The notes beneath the pieces were generated by a model that was not told the DNA's origin, searched no databases, and saw only the letters and a list, made by a program, of their open reading frames with translations. From Archangiaceae bacterium (lineage in GTDB: Bacteria > Myxococcota > Myxococcia > Myxococcales > Myxococcaceae), in contig JADJNS010000001.1 in the NCBI GenBank assembly GCA_016714225.1, positions 124,001 through 188,000 of the forward strand: a stretch of DNA of 64,000 nucleotides. The letters run 5' to 3'. Shown piece after piece: positions 7,695 through 16,079 of the stretch (positions are counted from its first letter, which is position 1; the number at the start of each line of letters is the position of its first letter). Position numbers and translations under genes: made by a program.

Positions 7695-8920
7695 GGCAGC
7701 TGGCCCAGCGCGCCAAGGTCGCCGCGCGCACCCTCTCGCACGCGAGCACCAAGCAGAAAGACCAGGCGCTCGCCGCCATCGCGCGCGAGCTGCTGAAGGC
7801 GCGCGGCGAAATCGAGGCCGCCAACGCGCTCGACTTGAGCGACGCGCGCGCCGAGGGCAAGAACGAGGCGTTTCTCGACCGGCTGAAGGTGAACGTCGCC
7901 GCCTGCGCCGCCGCGGTGCGGGCGGTGCGGAAGCTCGACGACCCGGTGGGCAAGGTCACCCGCGCGTGGAAGCGGCCCAACGGCCTCAAGGTGCGCAAGG
8001 TGCGGCTGCCGCTCGGCGTGCTGCTGATGATTTACGAGTCGCGCCCCAACGTGACCACCGACGCCGCGGCGCTGGCGCTCAAGTCGGGCAACGCGGTCAT
8101 CTTGCGCGGCGGCAAAGAGTCGCTGCGCACCAACACCGCGCTGGCCGAGGCGATTCGGCGGGGCCTCGCCGGGCACCTCAGCGAAGACGCAGTGCAGCTG
8201 GTGCCCACCGCTGACCGCGAGTCGCTGCTCGCGCTGCTGAAGCTCGATGGGCTCATCGACCTGTGCATTCCCCGCGGAGGAGAGGGGCTGATTCGCTTCG
8301 TCGCCGAGCACGCGCGCATACCCGTGGTGAAGCACTACCAGGGCGTGTGCCACGTCTACGTGCACGCGCAGGCCGACCTGAAGAAGGCGCAAGGCATCAT
8401 CGTGAACGCCAAGACTTCGCGCCCCGGGGTCTGCAACGCCGCCGAGTGCCTGCTGGTCGACGAGAAGGTGGCGCCGAAGTTCCTGCCCTCGGCGGCGAAG
8501 GCGCTGCTCGCCCGCGGCGTCGAGCTGCGGGGTGACGCGCGCACCGTCGAGCTGTTGCCCGGCCTGCCGGTGGTGCCCGCGCAAGAGGGTGACTTCGGGC
8601 GCGAGTTTCTCGAGCTGAAGCTGGCGGTGCGGGTGGTCGACGGCCTCGACCAGGCGCTCGACCACATCGCGCGGTACGGCAGCGAGCACACCGAGGCCAT
8701 CGTGACGAAGTCGAAGGCCGCCGCGCAGCGCTTCGAGCGCGAGGTGTGCGCCTCGGCCGTCATCTGGAACGCGTCGACCCGCTTCAACGACGGCGCAGAG
8801 CTGGGGCTGGGCACCGAGGTGGGCATCTCGACCTCGCGGCTGCACGCCTTCGGCCCGATGGGGCTCGAAGAGCTCACCGCCCAGAAGTTCGTGGTCGAAG
8901 GCAACGGGCAGGTGCGTTAA
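7691..8920 (+). CDS. proA: Gamma-glutamyl phosphate reductase
   Basis: ProA reduces gamma-glutamyl phosphate to glutamate-5-semialdehyde with NADPH, the second step of proline synthesis, in the cytoplasm. The 409-residue length is close to the usual ~415. Diagnostic segments are YESRPNVTTDAAALALKSGN, the catalytic Cys248 in RPGVCNAAE, and the glycine-rich GTEVGISTSRLHAFGPMGL near the C-terminus. The GTG start at 7691 overlaps the previous stop by 4 bp and aligns with the expected N-terminus. The partner kinase gene proB is not in the window. rsfS follows after 14 bp. Confidence 0.95.
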   Translation: MRQLAQRAKVAARTLSHASTKQKDQALAAIARELLKARGEIEAANALDLSDARAEGKNEAFLDRLKVNVAACAAAVRAVRKLDDPVGKVTRAWKRPNGLKVRKVRLPLGVLLMIYESRPNVTTDAAALALKSGNAVILRGGKESLRTNTALAEAIRRGLAGHLSEDAVQLVPTADRESLLALLKLDGLIDLCIPRGGEGLIRFVAEHARIPVVKHYQGVCHVYVHAQADLKKAQGIIVNAKTSRPGVCNAAECLLVDEKVAPKFLPSAAKALLARGVELRGDARTVELLPGLPVVPAQEGDFGREFLELKLAVRVVDGLDQALDHIARYGSEHTEAIVTKSKAAAQRFEREVCASAVIWNASTRFNDGAELGLGTEVGISTSRLHAFGPMGLEELTAQKFVVEGNGQVR

Positions 8921-8934
8921 GGGTGCGCTCGACG

Positions 8935-9444
8935 ATGGCCAAGCCGACCAAGAAGAAGCCGGTGAAGAAGAAGAGCAGCGCACGGGCGAGCAAGAGCAAG
9001 ACGAAGACCAAGAAGGCTCCGCCCAAGCGCGCGAAGCGGCCGTCGACGACCAAGAAGAAGATTCGCCCGCCGAAGGCGGCGACGTCGAAAATCGAGCCGA
9101 ACGAGAAGGCCCGCGCGCTGGCGCAGAGCCTCGCCGCGGCGGTCATCGACAAGATGGCCGCCGACGTGGTGATTCTCGACGTGCGCGGCCGCGCCTCGTA
9201 CGCCGACTACATCGTGGTGGCGAGCGGCGAGAGCGACGTGCAGCTGCGCGCGATGGCCGACGGCGTTCACGAGAAGCTGAAAGCTGCCGGCGTGCGGCCG
9301 GTGTCGAGCGAGGGTGAGGCCGGCGCGAGCTGGGTGCTGCTCGACTACGGCGACGTGGTGGCGCACTTCTTCGATGCCGCCACGCGCTCGTTCTACGACC
9401 TCGAGGGCATGTGGGCCGACGCGCCGCGCGAAGCGGTGAGCTGA
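8935..9444 (+). CDS. rsfS: Ribosomal silencing factor RsfS with Lys-rich N-terminal extension
   Basis: RsfS binds ribosomal protein L14 and blocks subunit joining when nutrients fall. The RsfS domain occupies about residues 63-165, with VVILDVRGRASYADYIVVAS, WVLLDYGDVVAHFF and the terminal YDLEGMWADAP. The first ~60 residues are an unusual extension rich in Lys, Ala and Pro, absent from typical ~110-residue RsfS proteins. ATG 8935 is chosen; GTG 8923 lies four codons upstream. It sits between proA and rlmH. nadD, often adjacent in other bacteria, is missing here. Confidence 0.93.
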   Translation: MAKPTKKKPVKKKSSARASKSKTKTKKAPPKRAKRPSTTKKKIRPPKAATSKIEPNEKARALAQSLAAAVIDKMAADVVILDVRGRASYADYIVVASGESDVQLRAMADGVHEKLKAAGVRPVSSEGEAGASWVLLDYGDVVAHFFDAATRSFYDLEGMWADAPREAVS

Positions 9445-9454
9445 AGCCGCGCCC

Positions 9455-9895
9455 GTGAAGCTGAAGGTCATCTCGGTGGGAAAAGACCGCTCGGGGCTCT
9501 TCGCTCCGGGGGTGCAAGAATACGCGTCGCGCCTCGAGCACTACGCCCGGCCGACGCTCATCGAGCTGAGCGAGTCGAAGAACCTGGCCGCCGAGGGCGC
9601 CGCGACGCTGGCCAAGGTGGGCGACCGCGACGTGCTGGTGGCGCTCGACGAGCGGGGCAAAGAGCTGTCGTCGGTCGAGCTCTCGCAGTGGATTTCGAAG
9701 CAGCAGCTGCAGGGCAGAGACCTCGCGTTCGCCATCGGCGGCGACGAGGGGCTGGCTCCGGCGGTGCGCGAGAAGGCCGCGCTGGTGCTGAGCCTGTCGC
9801 GCATGACGCTGCCGCACCGGCTCGCCAGGCTGGTGCTGATGGAGCAGGTCTACCGCGCCTTCACCCTGCTGCGCGGCGAGCCGTACCACAAGTAG
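9455..9895 (+). CDS. rlmH: 23S rRNA pseudouridine-1915 N3-methyltransferase
   Basis: RlmH is a SPOUT-fold enzyme that uses S-adenosylmethionine to methylate pseudouridine 1915 in helix 69 of 23S rRNA. The 146-residue protein has the canonical LVALDERGKELSS segment, the knot motif FAIGGDEGL, and the C-terminal LARLVLMEQVYRAF ending in GEPYHK. The GTG start at 9455 gives the expected MKLKVISVGK opening. It follows rsfS by 10 bp, the usual pairing. Its 3' end marks the end of the transcript. Confidence 0.96.
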   Translation: MKLKVISVGKDRSGLFAPGVQEYASRLEHYARPTLIELSESKNLAAEGAATLAKVGDRDVLVALDERGKELSSVELSQWISKQQLQGRDLAFAIGGDEGLAPAVREKAALVLSLSRMTLPHRLARLVLMEQVYRAFTLLRGEPYHK

Positions 9896-10110
9896 TCAAC
9901 CGAGCACCCTGAGCGGGCGCTCCTCCCTACCCGGGCCGGTGGGGTCGGCAGGTATGAGGCGACCGCGCTCTTCGCCTGAGTACAGGCGGGTTGACCCGGC
10001 GCACTCGCGGAGCTCGGCGCGGAGCCGGTGACCGCGGTCTGGGCAAAGGCGCTGACCCGGCCATCGGTGAGCGTGACGGTCGTCGTGTAGCGCGTCTGGC
10101 AGCCGAACAT
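9850..10110 (-). pseudogene. Possible remnant of a small protein gene
   Basis: An open frame on the minus strand from ATG 10110 (MFGCQTRYTTTVTLTDG) keeps high third-position G/C down to about 9920, then runs into the 3' end of rlmH before a stop. Upstream of the ATG the same frame stays open with normal-looking codons but has no clear start. This suggests a gene that has lost its 5' end and whose 3' end was replaced. It could equally be chance, since GC-rich DNA yields long false frames. No family is recognised. Confidence 0.25.
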
Positions 10111-10310
10111 GACCGCGCTGGTCGTGGTGACGCGTCGCGCAGCCGCGCGGTGGAGGTCAGCCTGCTGCGCCTCACGCCGGCACACCGGCCTCGCCAACCG
10201 TGGCTCGGATGATGGCCGGCCCCCCGCCCGGGGGGGCGGGGGCCCCGGCAAGGCGGCCGGAGGTTCTCGGCTTCGCGCAGCTCGTGGCACGTGCTACCCG
10301 GGGACGGGCT
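9896..10310. other. 415-bp gap with a solo repeat end, a GC-rich palindrome and a possible gene remnant
   Basis: No intact gene on the plus strand was seen. At 9904-9915 is GCACCCTGAGCG, identical to the left end of repeat copy A, but without its partner. At 10218-10244 is an almost perfect palindrome of C and G runs (GGCCCCCCGCCC against GGGCGGGGGCC) that could form a very stable hairpin. Between them the minus strand carries a codon-biased stretch described separately. The region looks like worn-out mobile or gene debris rather than a plain promoter. Confidence 0.5.
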
Positions 10311-11021
10311 ATGACTCCACCCGTGCCCCTCATCGGCGTCACCGAGCTGAGCCTCGCGGGTCGCGGCCCCAAGCGCGGCTACGTGTTCGACGCGCACCGG
10401 CTGGCGCTGCCGTGCTGGGCCGACGCGCTGCTGAAAGAGACGCAAGACCCCGGCGCGGTGCTGCTCACCTTCGACCGGCACTTCGACACCGTGCCGCCCG
10501 AGCTGCCGCCGTCGCGCGGCCTCACCGTCGCCCAGCTCGAGCAGCACGCCCACCACCAGCTCGACCCGCGCAACTACGACCACATTCTCGCCGCGCTGCA
10601 GGGCGGAGTGATTTCGCACGCCATCATCGTGGCGCGCGCCCGCCCGCTGGGCAGCCTGGTGTCGAAAGAGATGCTCTCAGCGCCCACCCTCGACTCGCTC
10701 TTGCACGGCCCCGACGCCGCCGCGGCGCTCAAGCTGCTCGACCAGGCCCCGGCGGTGCTGCTCGACATCGACCTCGACTGCTTCACCAGCCCCAGCGACG
10801 CCGACCCCACCACCATCGTGCCCTGGAGCGAAGAGCTGATCCGCGACCACCTCATGCCCCGCGGCAGCGAAGACTTCTGGCAGCGCGCCCTCGCCCGCTG
10901 CGTCGCGCTCACCTTCGCCCGCGAGCCCAAGCACTGCGGAGGCCTCATCGCCGGCGGCCGGCTGTTCGAGACCGCCGCCCACGTCGTCTTCGAAGAGCTG
11001 CTGCAGACCGACCTGCCATGA
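10311..11021 (+). CDS. UPF0489-family protein
   Basis: The 236-residue protein matches the UPF0489 pattern, a group with an arginase/deacetylase-like look: an early FDAHRLALPCW, then LLTFDRHFDT, and VLLDIDLDCFTSPSDADP. The Asp/His clusters (DRHFD, DIDLD) could ligate metal. The biochemical role of the family is not established. ATG 10311 is used because longer upstream frames run through the GC palindrome. The next gene's ATG overlaps the stop (ATGA), so they are co-transcribed. Confidence 0.75.
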   Translation: MTPPVPLIGVTELSLAGRGPKRGYVFDAHRLALPCWADALLKETQDPGAVLLTFDRHFDTVPPELPPSRGLTVAQLEQHAHHQLDPRNYDHILAALQGGVISHAIIVARARPLGSLVSKEMLSAPTLDSLLHGPDAAAALKLLDQAPAVLLDIDLDCFTSPSDADPTTIVPWSEELIRDHLMPRGSEDFWQRALARCVALTFAREPKHCGGLIAGGRLFETAAHVVFEELLQTDLP

Positions 11022-12187
11022 GACCCGCCGCCTGCCTGGCGTTCGCCGCGCTCGCCGCCGCGTGCAACTGCCAGGGCACCCCGATTCACCCCGGCCCCGA
11101 CTGCCCCGGCCCCAGCGCGGCCCCCGGCAACCCGAGCCTCTCGGTGGTCGGCCACAAGCTCACCTTCGAATTCGGCTTCTCCACCACCTGCGACCCGCCC
11201 GTCTCGATGCAGGCGACCGTGTTCGACCCCGAGAACACCGAAATCGAGAGCCAGCAGTCGCTCGACGCGTACCTCGGCACGGTCAGCTTCACGCCCCGGG
11301 TGCCCGGCGCGTACCACCTCACCGCGCGCTTCGAGCCGAACCGCGGCATCGCCCAGGCCGACGTGCTGGTCGTCGCCGACCGCAGCGGCGAGCCGGCGCT
11401 CGACGTCACGCTGCCGGGGTGCGTGATTCCCCAGCTCACCGACGCCGGGCTCATCGTCTGCCGCGGGCAGACGACGCAGGTCTTTCGCGCCGCGCCGGGC
11501 GCTGGCACGCCGATTCAGTCGCTCGCTCGCTACACCCTCGTCGACGCGCACGCAGAGGTGCTGTGGGTGTCGCCGCCGATTGCCCGGCTGGTGGCGGGCA
11601 CGCAGCTCGACGGCGGCCCCGGCTATGCCGAGGCACCCGACGCGGGCCCCGGCCCCGCCGCCACGCGGCTGTGGGCGAACCACGATGACGCGCTCGCCGA
11701 GGTCGACGGCAACCTCTACCGCTACCGCCCCCGCGATGACGGCGGGCTCGAGGCGACGCTCGTCGGGCCGGGCCTCAGCAACCCGGTGGCGGTGCGCGTC
11801 GGCGACGAGCTGCTGGTGTACGACCCCATGAAGCGCTGGTGCGTGCACGCGTTCGACGGGGGCACCGACCGGTGCACCGAGGGCGAGCTCAGCGCCAACC
11901 CCGTCGGCGCCGACGACGTCGGCGTGTGGTTCGCGGCCGGCACCCAGGCCTTCTTTCGCCTCGACGCGCAGCTGCGCCTCACCCAGTTCGAGGTGCCCGC
12001 CCCCTGGGTGCTCGCGCAGGGCATCGACTCGTCGCCCCGGCTGGTCGGGCCCCTGGGCTCGGTGCTGCCGCGGCCGAACCAGGCGAGGCTCGAGCTCGAG
12101 TTCTGGGGCCCGGTGGCGGTGTCGACCTCGACCACCATCGGCACCTCGACCGGTACCGCCGGCGGTTTCCGGCTGCGGCTGCGGTAG
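11018..12187 (+). CDS. Lipoprotein of unknown function
   Basis: The 389-residue product has a lipoprotein signal (LAFAALAAAC, Cys 16). The next ~110 residues look like an Ig-like or cadherin-like beta domain (LSVVGHKLTFEFGF through VPGAYHLTARFEP). The remaining 250 residues have repeated WVSPP, LWANHDDALAEVDGNLYRY and VGVWFAAG segments reminiscent of a beta-propeller. It is probably anchored on the periplasmic or outer surface. It is coupled to the UPF0489 gene by ATGA overlap. No specific family is recognised. Confidence 0.7.
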   Translation: MRPAACLAFAALAAACNCQGTPIHPGPDCPGPSAAPGNPSLSVVGHKLTFEFGFSTTCDPPVSMQATVFDPENTEIESQQSLDAYLGTVSFTPRVPGAYHLTARFEPNRGIAQADVLVVADRSGEPALDVTLPGCVIPQLTDAGLIVCRGQTTQVFRAAPGAGTPIQSLARYTLVDAHAEVLWVSPPIARLVAGTQLDGGPGYAEAPDAGPGPAATRLWANHDDALAEVDGNLYRYRPRDDGGLEATLVGPGLSNPVAVRVGDELLVYDPMKRWCVHAFDGGTDRCTEGELSANPVGADDVGVWFAAGTQAFFRLDAQLRLTQFEVPAPWVLAQGIDSSPRLVGPLGSVLPRPNQARLELEFWGPVAVSTSTTIGTSTGTAGGFRLRLR

Positions 12188-12225
12188 GCCGCACCGCGGG
12201 TGCCTTCTCGCCCCCTCACCCTCGT

Positions 12226-12250
12226 TCCCTCTCCCGCGAGGGGAGAGGGA
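12226..12250. terminator. Hairpin between convergent genes
   Basis: TCCCTCTCCC (12226-12235), loop GCGA, then GGGAGAGGGA (12241-12250) form a 10-bp stem. It separates the lipoprotein gene ending at 12187 from the LigD-like gene ending at 12255. There is no T-run, so it may work as a REP-like palindrome or a weak bidirectional terminator. Confidence 0.55.
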
Positions 12251-12254
12251 GGCG

Positions 12255-13745
12255 CTAGCTCGGCTTCTTCGGCAGCTTCTGCTTCAGCGCCTCGGCCCAC
12301 CCCTCCCACGGGTCGCCCTTGCGCGACGGCACGGTGAGCACGGTGAAGTCGCTCGGCTTCACCCTGGGCAGCTCTTCCCACGTCACGGGGCACGAGACCG
12401 TCGCGCCCTCTCTCGCGCGGGTCGAGTACGCGGCCACCGCGGTCGCGCCCCGCCCGTTGCGCAGGTAGTCGACGAAGATTTTTCCACCGCGGGCATTCTT
12501 GCGGATGTTGGTGGTGTACCGCGTGGGGTCATCGGCCTCGACCGCCTCGGCGAGCCCCCGGGCGAACGCCTTGAACGCGTCCCACTGGAGCTTCGGGCTG
12601 GGCGCGAACGGCACCACCACGTGCAGCCCCTTGCCGCCGGTGGTCTTCACGAACGACTCGAGCTTCAGCGCGGTGAGCCGCTCGCGCAGCTCGACCGCCG
12701 CCTGCACCACCGCCCTCCACTCGAGCGCGGTGTCGGGGTCGAAGTCGATGACCAGCTGGTCGGGCTGCTCGATTTTCTGCCGGTGGCAACCCCAGGTGTG
12801 CAGCTCGAGCACGCCTGACTGCGCCAGGGCAATCAGCCCCTCGGCGTCGGCCACGCTCACCCAGTCTTCGCCCTGGTGCACCTGCTTGGGCAGCGGCACC
12901 GTGCCGTGCTTCTGGAAGAAGCACTTCTCGCGCCCGTCGGGGCAGCGCAGCAGCGCCATCGGCCGGTCGGCGACGTGCACCAGCAGCCGGTCGGCCAGGG
13001 TCGCCGCGTACGCGATGAGCGCCGCCTTGGTGAGCCCGTTCTCGGGGTACATCACCTTGTCGAGGTTGGTGAGCTTCACCTGCGTCGGTATCTGCTTCAC
13101 CAGCTCGGTGATGCTGGGGCCCTCTTTGTTGCTGTGCCAGATGCGGTCGCGGCCCGCGGCAATCTCGTCGAGCGAGCGCCCGGTGGTGACGCTGCGGTCT
13201 TGCAGGGTGATGTCTTCGTCGCGGGCGTCGGCGTCTTTGCCCTTGAAGATGAGCCACTGCTCTTTGCCGCTCACCGTCTTGGTCCGCACCATGTGGAAGC
13301 GGCCCTTGAGCTTCTCGCCGTGCAGGTCGAAGACCAGCTTGCCCTTCTTCAGCGTCTCGCGCGGGTCGCCGTCGCCGGCGAACGGCTCCCAGGTGCCGTG
13401 GTCCCACAGCATCACGGTGCCGCCGCCGTACTCGCCCTTGGGAATGATGCCCTCGAAGTCTCCGTAGTCGAGCGGGTGGTCTTCGGTGCGCGCGGCGAAG
13501 CGCTTCTCGTTGGCGCGCACGCTGACGCCCTTGGGCACCGCCCAGCTGAGCAGCACGCCGTCGAGCTCGAGGCGGAAGTCGTAGTGCAGGTGCGAGGCGT
13601 GGTGCTTCTGCACCACGAACGAGTAGCCGGTCTGCGAAGGAGCGCCGCCCGCCGGCTCGGGCGTGACCTGAAAGTCGCGCTTCTTGCGGTACTCGGCGAG
13701 CTTCTGGTGCGCGGCGTCGGAGCTCGGGGTGCGCGGCGGGGCCAC
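12255..13745 (-). CDS. LigD-like protein: 3'-phosphoesterase plus primase-polymerase domains, no ligase domain
   Basis: LigD with Ku repairs double-strand breaks by end joining. Here the N-terminal phosphoesterase domain (about residues 15-200) has QKHHASHLHYDFRLELDG, with the H48, H54 and D56 metal site, and IIPKGEYGGGTVMLWDHG. The polymerase domain (about 215-490) has LLRCPDG, catalytic FDPD, TTGGKGLHVVVPF and FVDYLRNGRGATAVAAYSTR. The ATP-dependent ligase domain with KxDG, present in full LigD (800+ residues), is absent. GTG 13745 is used because it starts just after the upstream small gene ends; ATG 13823 adds 26 Arg/Lys-rich residues but overlaps that gene by 68 bp. No Ku gene is in the window. 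Confidence 0.9.
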   Translation of the reverse strand: MAPPRTPSSDAAHQKLAEYRKKRDFQVTPEPAGGAPSQTGYSFVVQKHHASHLHYDFRLELDGVLLSWAVPKGVSVRANEKRFAARTEDHPLDYGDFEGIIPKGEYGGGTVMLWDHGTWEPFAGDGDPRETLKKGKLVFDLHGEKLKGRFHMVRTKTVSGKEQWLIFKGKDADARDEDITLQDRSVTTGRSLDEIAAGRDRIWHSNKEGPSITELVKQIPTQVKLTNLDKVMYPENGLTKAALIAYAATLADRLLVHVADRPMALLRCPDGREKCFFQKHGTVPLPKQVHQGEDWVSVADAEGLIALAQSGVLELHTWGCHRQKIEQPDQLVIDFDPDTALEWRAVVQAAVELRERLTALKLESFVKTTGGKGLHVVVPFAPSPKLQWDAFKAFARGLAEAVEADDPTRYTTNIRKNARGGKIFVDYLRNGRGATAVAAYSTRAREGATVSCPVTWEELPRVKPSDFTVLTVPSRKGDPWEGWAEALKQKLPKKPS

Positions 13746-13755
13746 GCGCCCGAGT

Positions 13756-13968
13756 CTACGGCCGCGACGGGTTGCCGGGCGCTTCTTGGCGCTTCGGCGG
13801 CGGCTGGTTTCTCTTCGCGTCATCTTTGGGTGCCGGCTCGGTGAGCGAAATCGGGTCGCTGGAGGGGAAGCTGTCCATCAGCGCGCGGTCGAGCGCGTCG
13901 TCCTGCTTCTCCTTCTTGGTCTTGGCCTGCTCTGCCTTCTGAGCCCTCTTCTTCTTCGCGTTGTTCAT
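13756..13968 (-). CDS. Small highly charged protein with FPSSDPIS motif
   Basis: The 70-residue protein starts at ATG 13968 behind a GGGGAGA ribosome binding site. It opens with a Lys/Ala-rich stretch (NNAKKKRAQKAEQAK), then has ALDRALMDSFPSSDPISLTE, similar to the 'SFPASDPPS' motif of many small uncharacterised proteobacterial proteins. No fold or function is known to me. It lies 11 bp upstream of the LigD-like start and 11 bp downstream of the debranching-enzyme stop, all on the minus strand, so it is likely part of that transcript. Confidence 0.7.
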   Translation of the reverse strand: MNNAKKKRAQKAEQAKTKKEKQDDALDRALMDSFPSSDPISLTEPAPKDDAKRNQPPPKRQEAPGNPSRP

Positions 13969-13979
13969 AGGTGTCTCCC

Positions 13980-16079
13980 CTAACGGCGCGTGCCCAAGGC
14001 AGCCACCTCGCGCCACACGCGCAACGTCTCGGCCACACTCCAGGCCTGCGCGATGCAGCCGCGCGCCTGGTACGGCGGCACGGCGTCGAAAATCTCCGAG
14101 ATGCTCCCCAGGCCGGTGTGCTGCAGGTGCTCGACCAGGCCGCTGAGCACCTCCATCGCCTCACCGGTGTCGTTGTTCGAGGTCTTCAAGACCGCGTCGA
14201 CGTAGTGCCCCAGCAGCCACGGCCACACCGTGCCCTGGTGGTACGCCGCGTCGCGCGCGCGCAGGTCGCCGTCGTAGGTCGCCTTGAAGTCGGGCGCCTT
14301 GGGCGACAGCGTGCGCAGCCCCACCGGCGTGAGCAGCTCGCGCCGCACCACGCCCATCACCGCGTTCCACCTCTCTTGCGCCAGCACCGGGTGGGTCAGC
14401 GAGATGGCGAACAGCTGGTTGGGCCGAATGCTGGCGTCGTCTCCGCGCTCGCCGTCGACCACGTCGAACAGGCAGCCCTCACGCTCGTTCCAGAAGCGGG
14501 CGTTGAACGCCTCGTGCTCGCGCCGCGCGTGCAGGGTGTAGAGCGCCGGGTCGGCGCCCACGGTCGGGGCCCAGCCCTCCATCAGCTTGAGCGCGTTGAA
14601 CCACAGCGCGTTGATTTCGACCGCCTTGCCCCGCCGCGGAGTCACCACCCAGTCGTCGACCTTCGCGTCCATCCACGTGAGCTGGTAGCCGCCCTGACCC
14701 TGCTTGAGCAGGCCGTCGGTGGGGTCGACGCCGATGCCGAAGTACGTGCCCTCGAGGTGCTTGGTCACGATCTGCTGCAGCGTGGGCCACAGGTCTTTGA
14801 GCAGCTGCGTATCGCCGGTGTGGCGCAGGTACTTCGACACCGCGTGGAAGAACCAGAGGCTCGCGTCGGCCGTGTGGTACACGCCGTTCTTGTCGCCCTC
14901 GGGGAAGTAGTTCGGCACCAGGCCGTCGCGCACGTGGTGCTGGAAGGTGCGCAGAATCGCCGCCGCCTCGCGCGTGCGCCCGGTGCACAAGGTCAACCCC
15001 TCGAGCGAAATCATGGTGTCGCGGCCCCAGTCGGTGAACCAGTGGTAGCCGGCGATGACGCTGCGCAGGTCTTGCCCGGTGGCGTGCGACCACGCCGAGT
15101 CGGGCGGGCGGTGCTTGGGCGCGATGATGAACTGGTCGGCCGCCAGGGTCAGCCGCGCCTCGACCGTGGCGCCGGGCTTGATGCCGGCACGGTCGAGCAG
15201 CTTGCGCTCGCGCTCGAGCTCCCAGGCCAGCACCTCGTCGGGCTTGTGCTGGTGCATCTCGGAGCTGCCCAGCGAGGCGCAGAAGGCCAGCGACTGCCCC
15301 GGCTCGAGCACGCACTCGAAGTACCCCGGGCTCACCAGCACCTCGGTGGCGGGGTAGCCGCGCGCCTGCTCGACCCGGTAGAGCAGCTTGCGGGTGCGCT
15401 GCTGCACCGCGTGAAACGGCCGCTCGCAGGTGCCGTGCACCTCGAGGCGCAGCGGCGCAGCCTTGTCGTGCACCGACACCACGATGGAGTCGCCGAGCAG
15501 CTGCACCGACTGGTGCGCCGGGTCGTCGCTGGGCGAAACGTCGTGCGGGCGAAACGTGGGGTAGGGCCGCAGCCGCAGCCGCGCCGAGGGCCCGCCGTGG
15601 TGCGTGTACACCACGAACAGGGTGCTCTCGTTGTGCACGAACACGATGCTCTTCTTCAGCTTCACCGAGCCGATCGAGAGCTCCCACTCGGGAATCAGCC
15701 CGCGAAAGGTGAAGCGCTCGATGAACTCGAGCGCGGGCAGGTTGAGCTCGCCGCCCGGGTGCTCGTCGCCGGTGAGCGGCAGCTCGCGATCGGGCAGCAC
15801 CAGCGAGTCTTCCAGCCGCGAGAGCATCACCGTGCGGCCGAAGCCGGCCAGCGAGGGCACGAACAGGCCGTGGTACTTGCGCGTGTTGCACATCGCCACG
15901 GTGCCTGAGGCGTAGCCGCCCAGGCCGTTGGTCACCAGCCACTCTTCCGAGAGCGCGTCGGCGGCGGCGCCCTGCTTGGGCCGCTGCCACTCGATGACCG
16001 GCAGCTCGGCGCCGGCGAGGCTCGGCACCGGCGCGTCATGCAGCTCTTCGGTGATGCGGGCCGCGGCGGGCGCCTTCAT
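13980..16079 (-). CDS. Glycogen debranching enzyme (amylo-alpha-1,6-glucosidase, GDE type)
   Basis: This 699-residue protein matches bacterial/archaeal GDE enzymes. The N-terminal domain (about 20-260) has WLVTNGLGGYASGTVAMCN and TRKYHGLFVPS. The C-terminal (alpha/alpha)6-type glucosidase domain (about 310-690) has IAGYHWFTDWGRDTMISLEG, NALWFNALKLME, and DAAYHQGTVWPWLLGHYV with likely acidic catalytic residues. It hydrolyses alpha-1,6 branch glucose from glycogen-type polymers in the cytoplasm. ATG 16079 overlaps the treZ stop (ATGA), so it is translated with treZ. Longer upstream starts lie inside treZ and are unlikely. Confidence 0.9.
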   Translation of the reverse strand: MKAPAAARITEELHDAPVPSLAGAELPVIEWQRPKQGAAADALSEEWLVTNGLGGYASGTVAMCNTRKYHGLFVPSLAGFGRTVMLSRLEDSLVLPDRELPLTGDEHPGGELNLPALEFIERFTFRGLIPEWELSIGSVKLKKSIVFVHNESTLFVVYTHHGGPSARLRLRPYPTFRPHDVSPSDDPAHQSVQLLGDSIVVSVHDKAAPLRLEVHGTCERPFHAVQQRTRKLLYRVEQARGYPATEVLVSPGYFECVLEPGQSLAFCASLGSSEMHQHKPDEVLAWELERERKLLDRAGIKPGATVEARLTLAADQFIIAPKHRPPDSAWSHATGQDLRSVIAGYHWFTDWGRDTMISLEGLTLCTGRTREAAAILRTFQHHVRDGLVPNYFPEGDKNGVYHTADASLWFFHAVSKYLRHTGDTQLLKDLWPTLQQIVTKHLEGTYFGIGVDPTDGLLKQGQGGYQLTWMDAKVDDWVVTPRRGKAVEINALWFNALKLMEGWAPTVGADPALYTLHARREHEAFNARFWNEREGCLFDVVDGERGDDASIRPNQLFAISLTHPVLAQERWNAVMGVVRRELLTPVGLRTLSPKAPDFKATYDGDLRARDAAYHQGTVWPWLLGHYVDAVLKTSNNDTGEAMEVLSGLVEHLQHTGLGSISEIFDAVPPYQARGCIAQAWSVAETLRVWREVAALGTRR

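Noticed and set aside
9455..9895. Adjacent nadD expected between proA and rsfS
   Set aside because: Only 14 bp separate proA and rsfS, so it is absent here; it probably lies elsewhere and no inactivation is implied.
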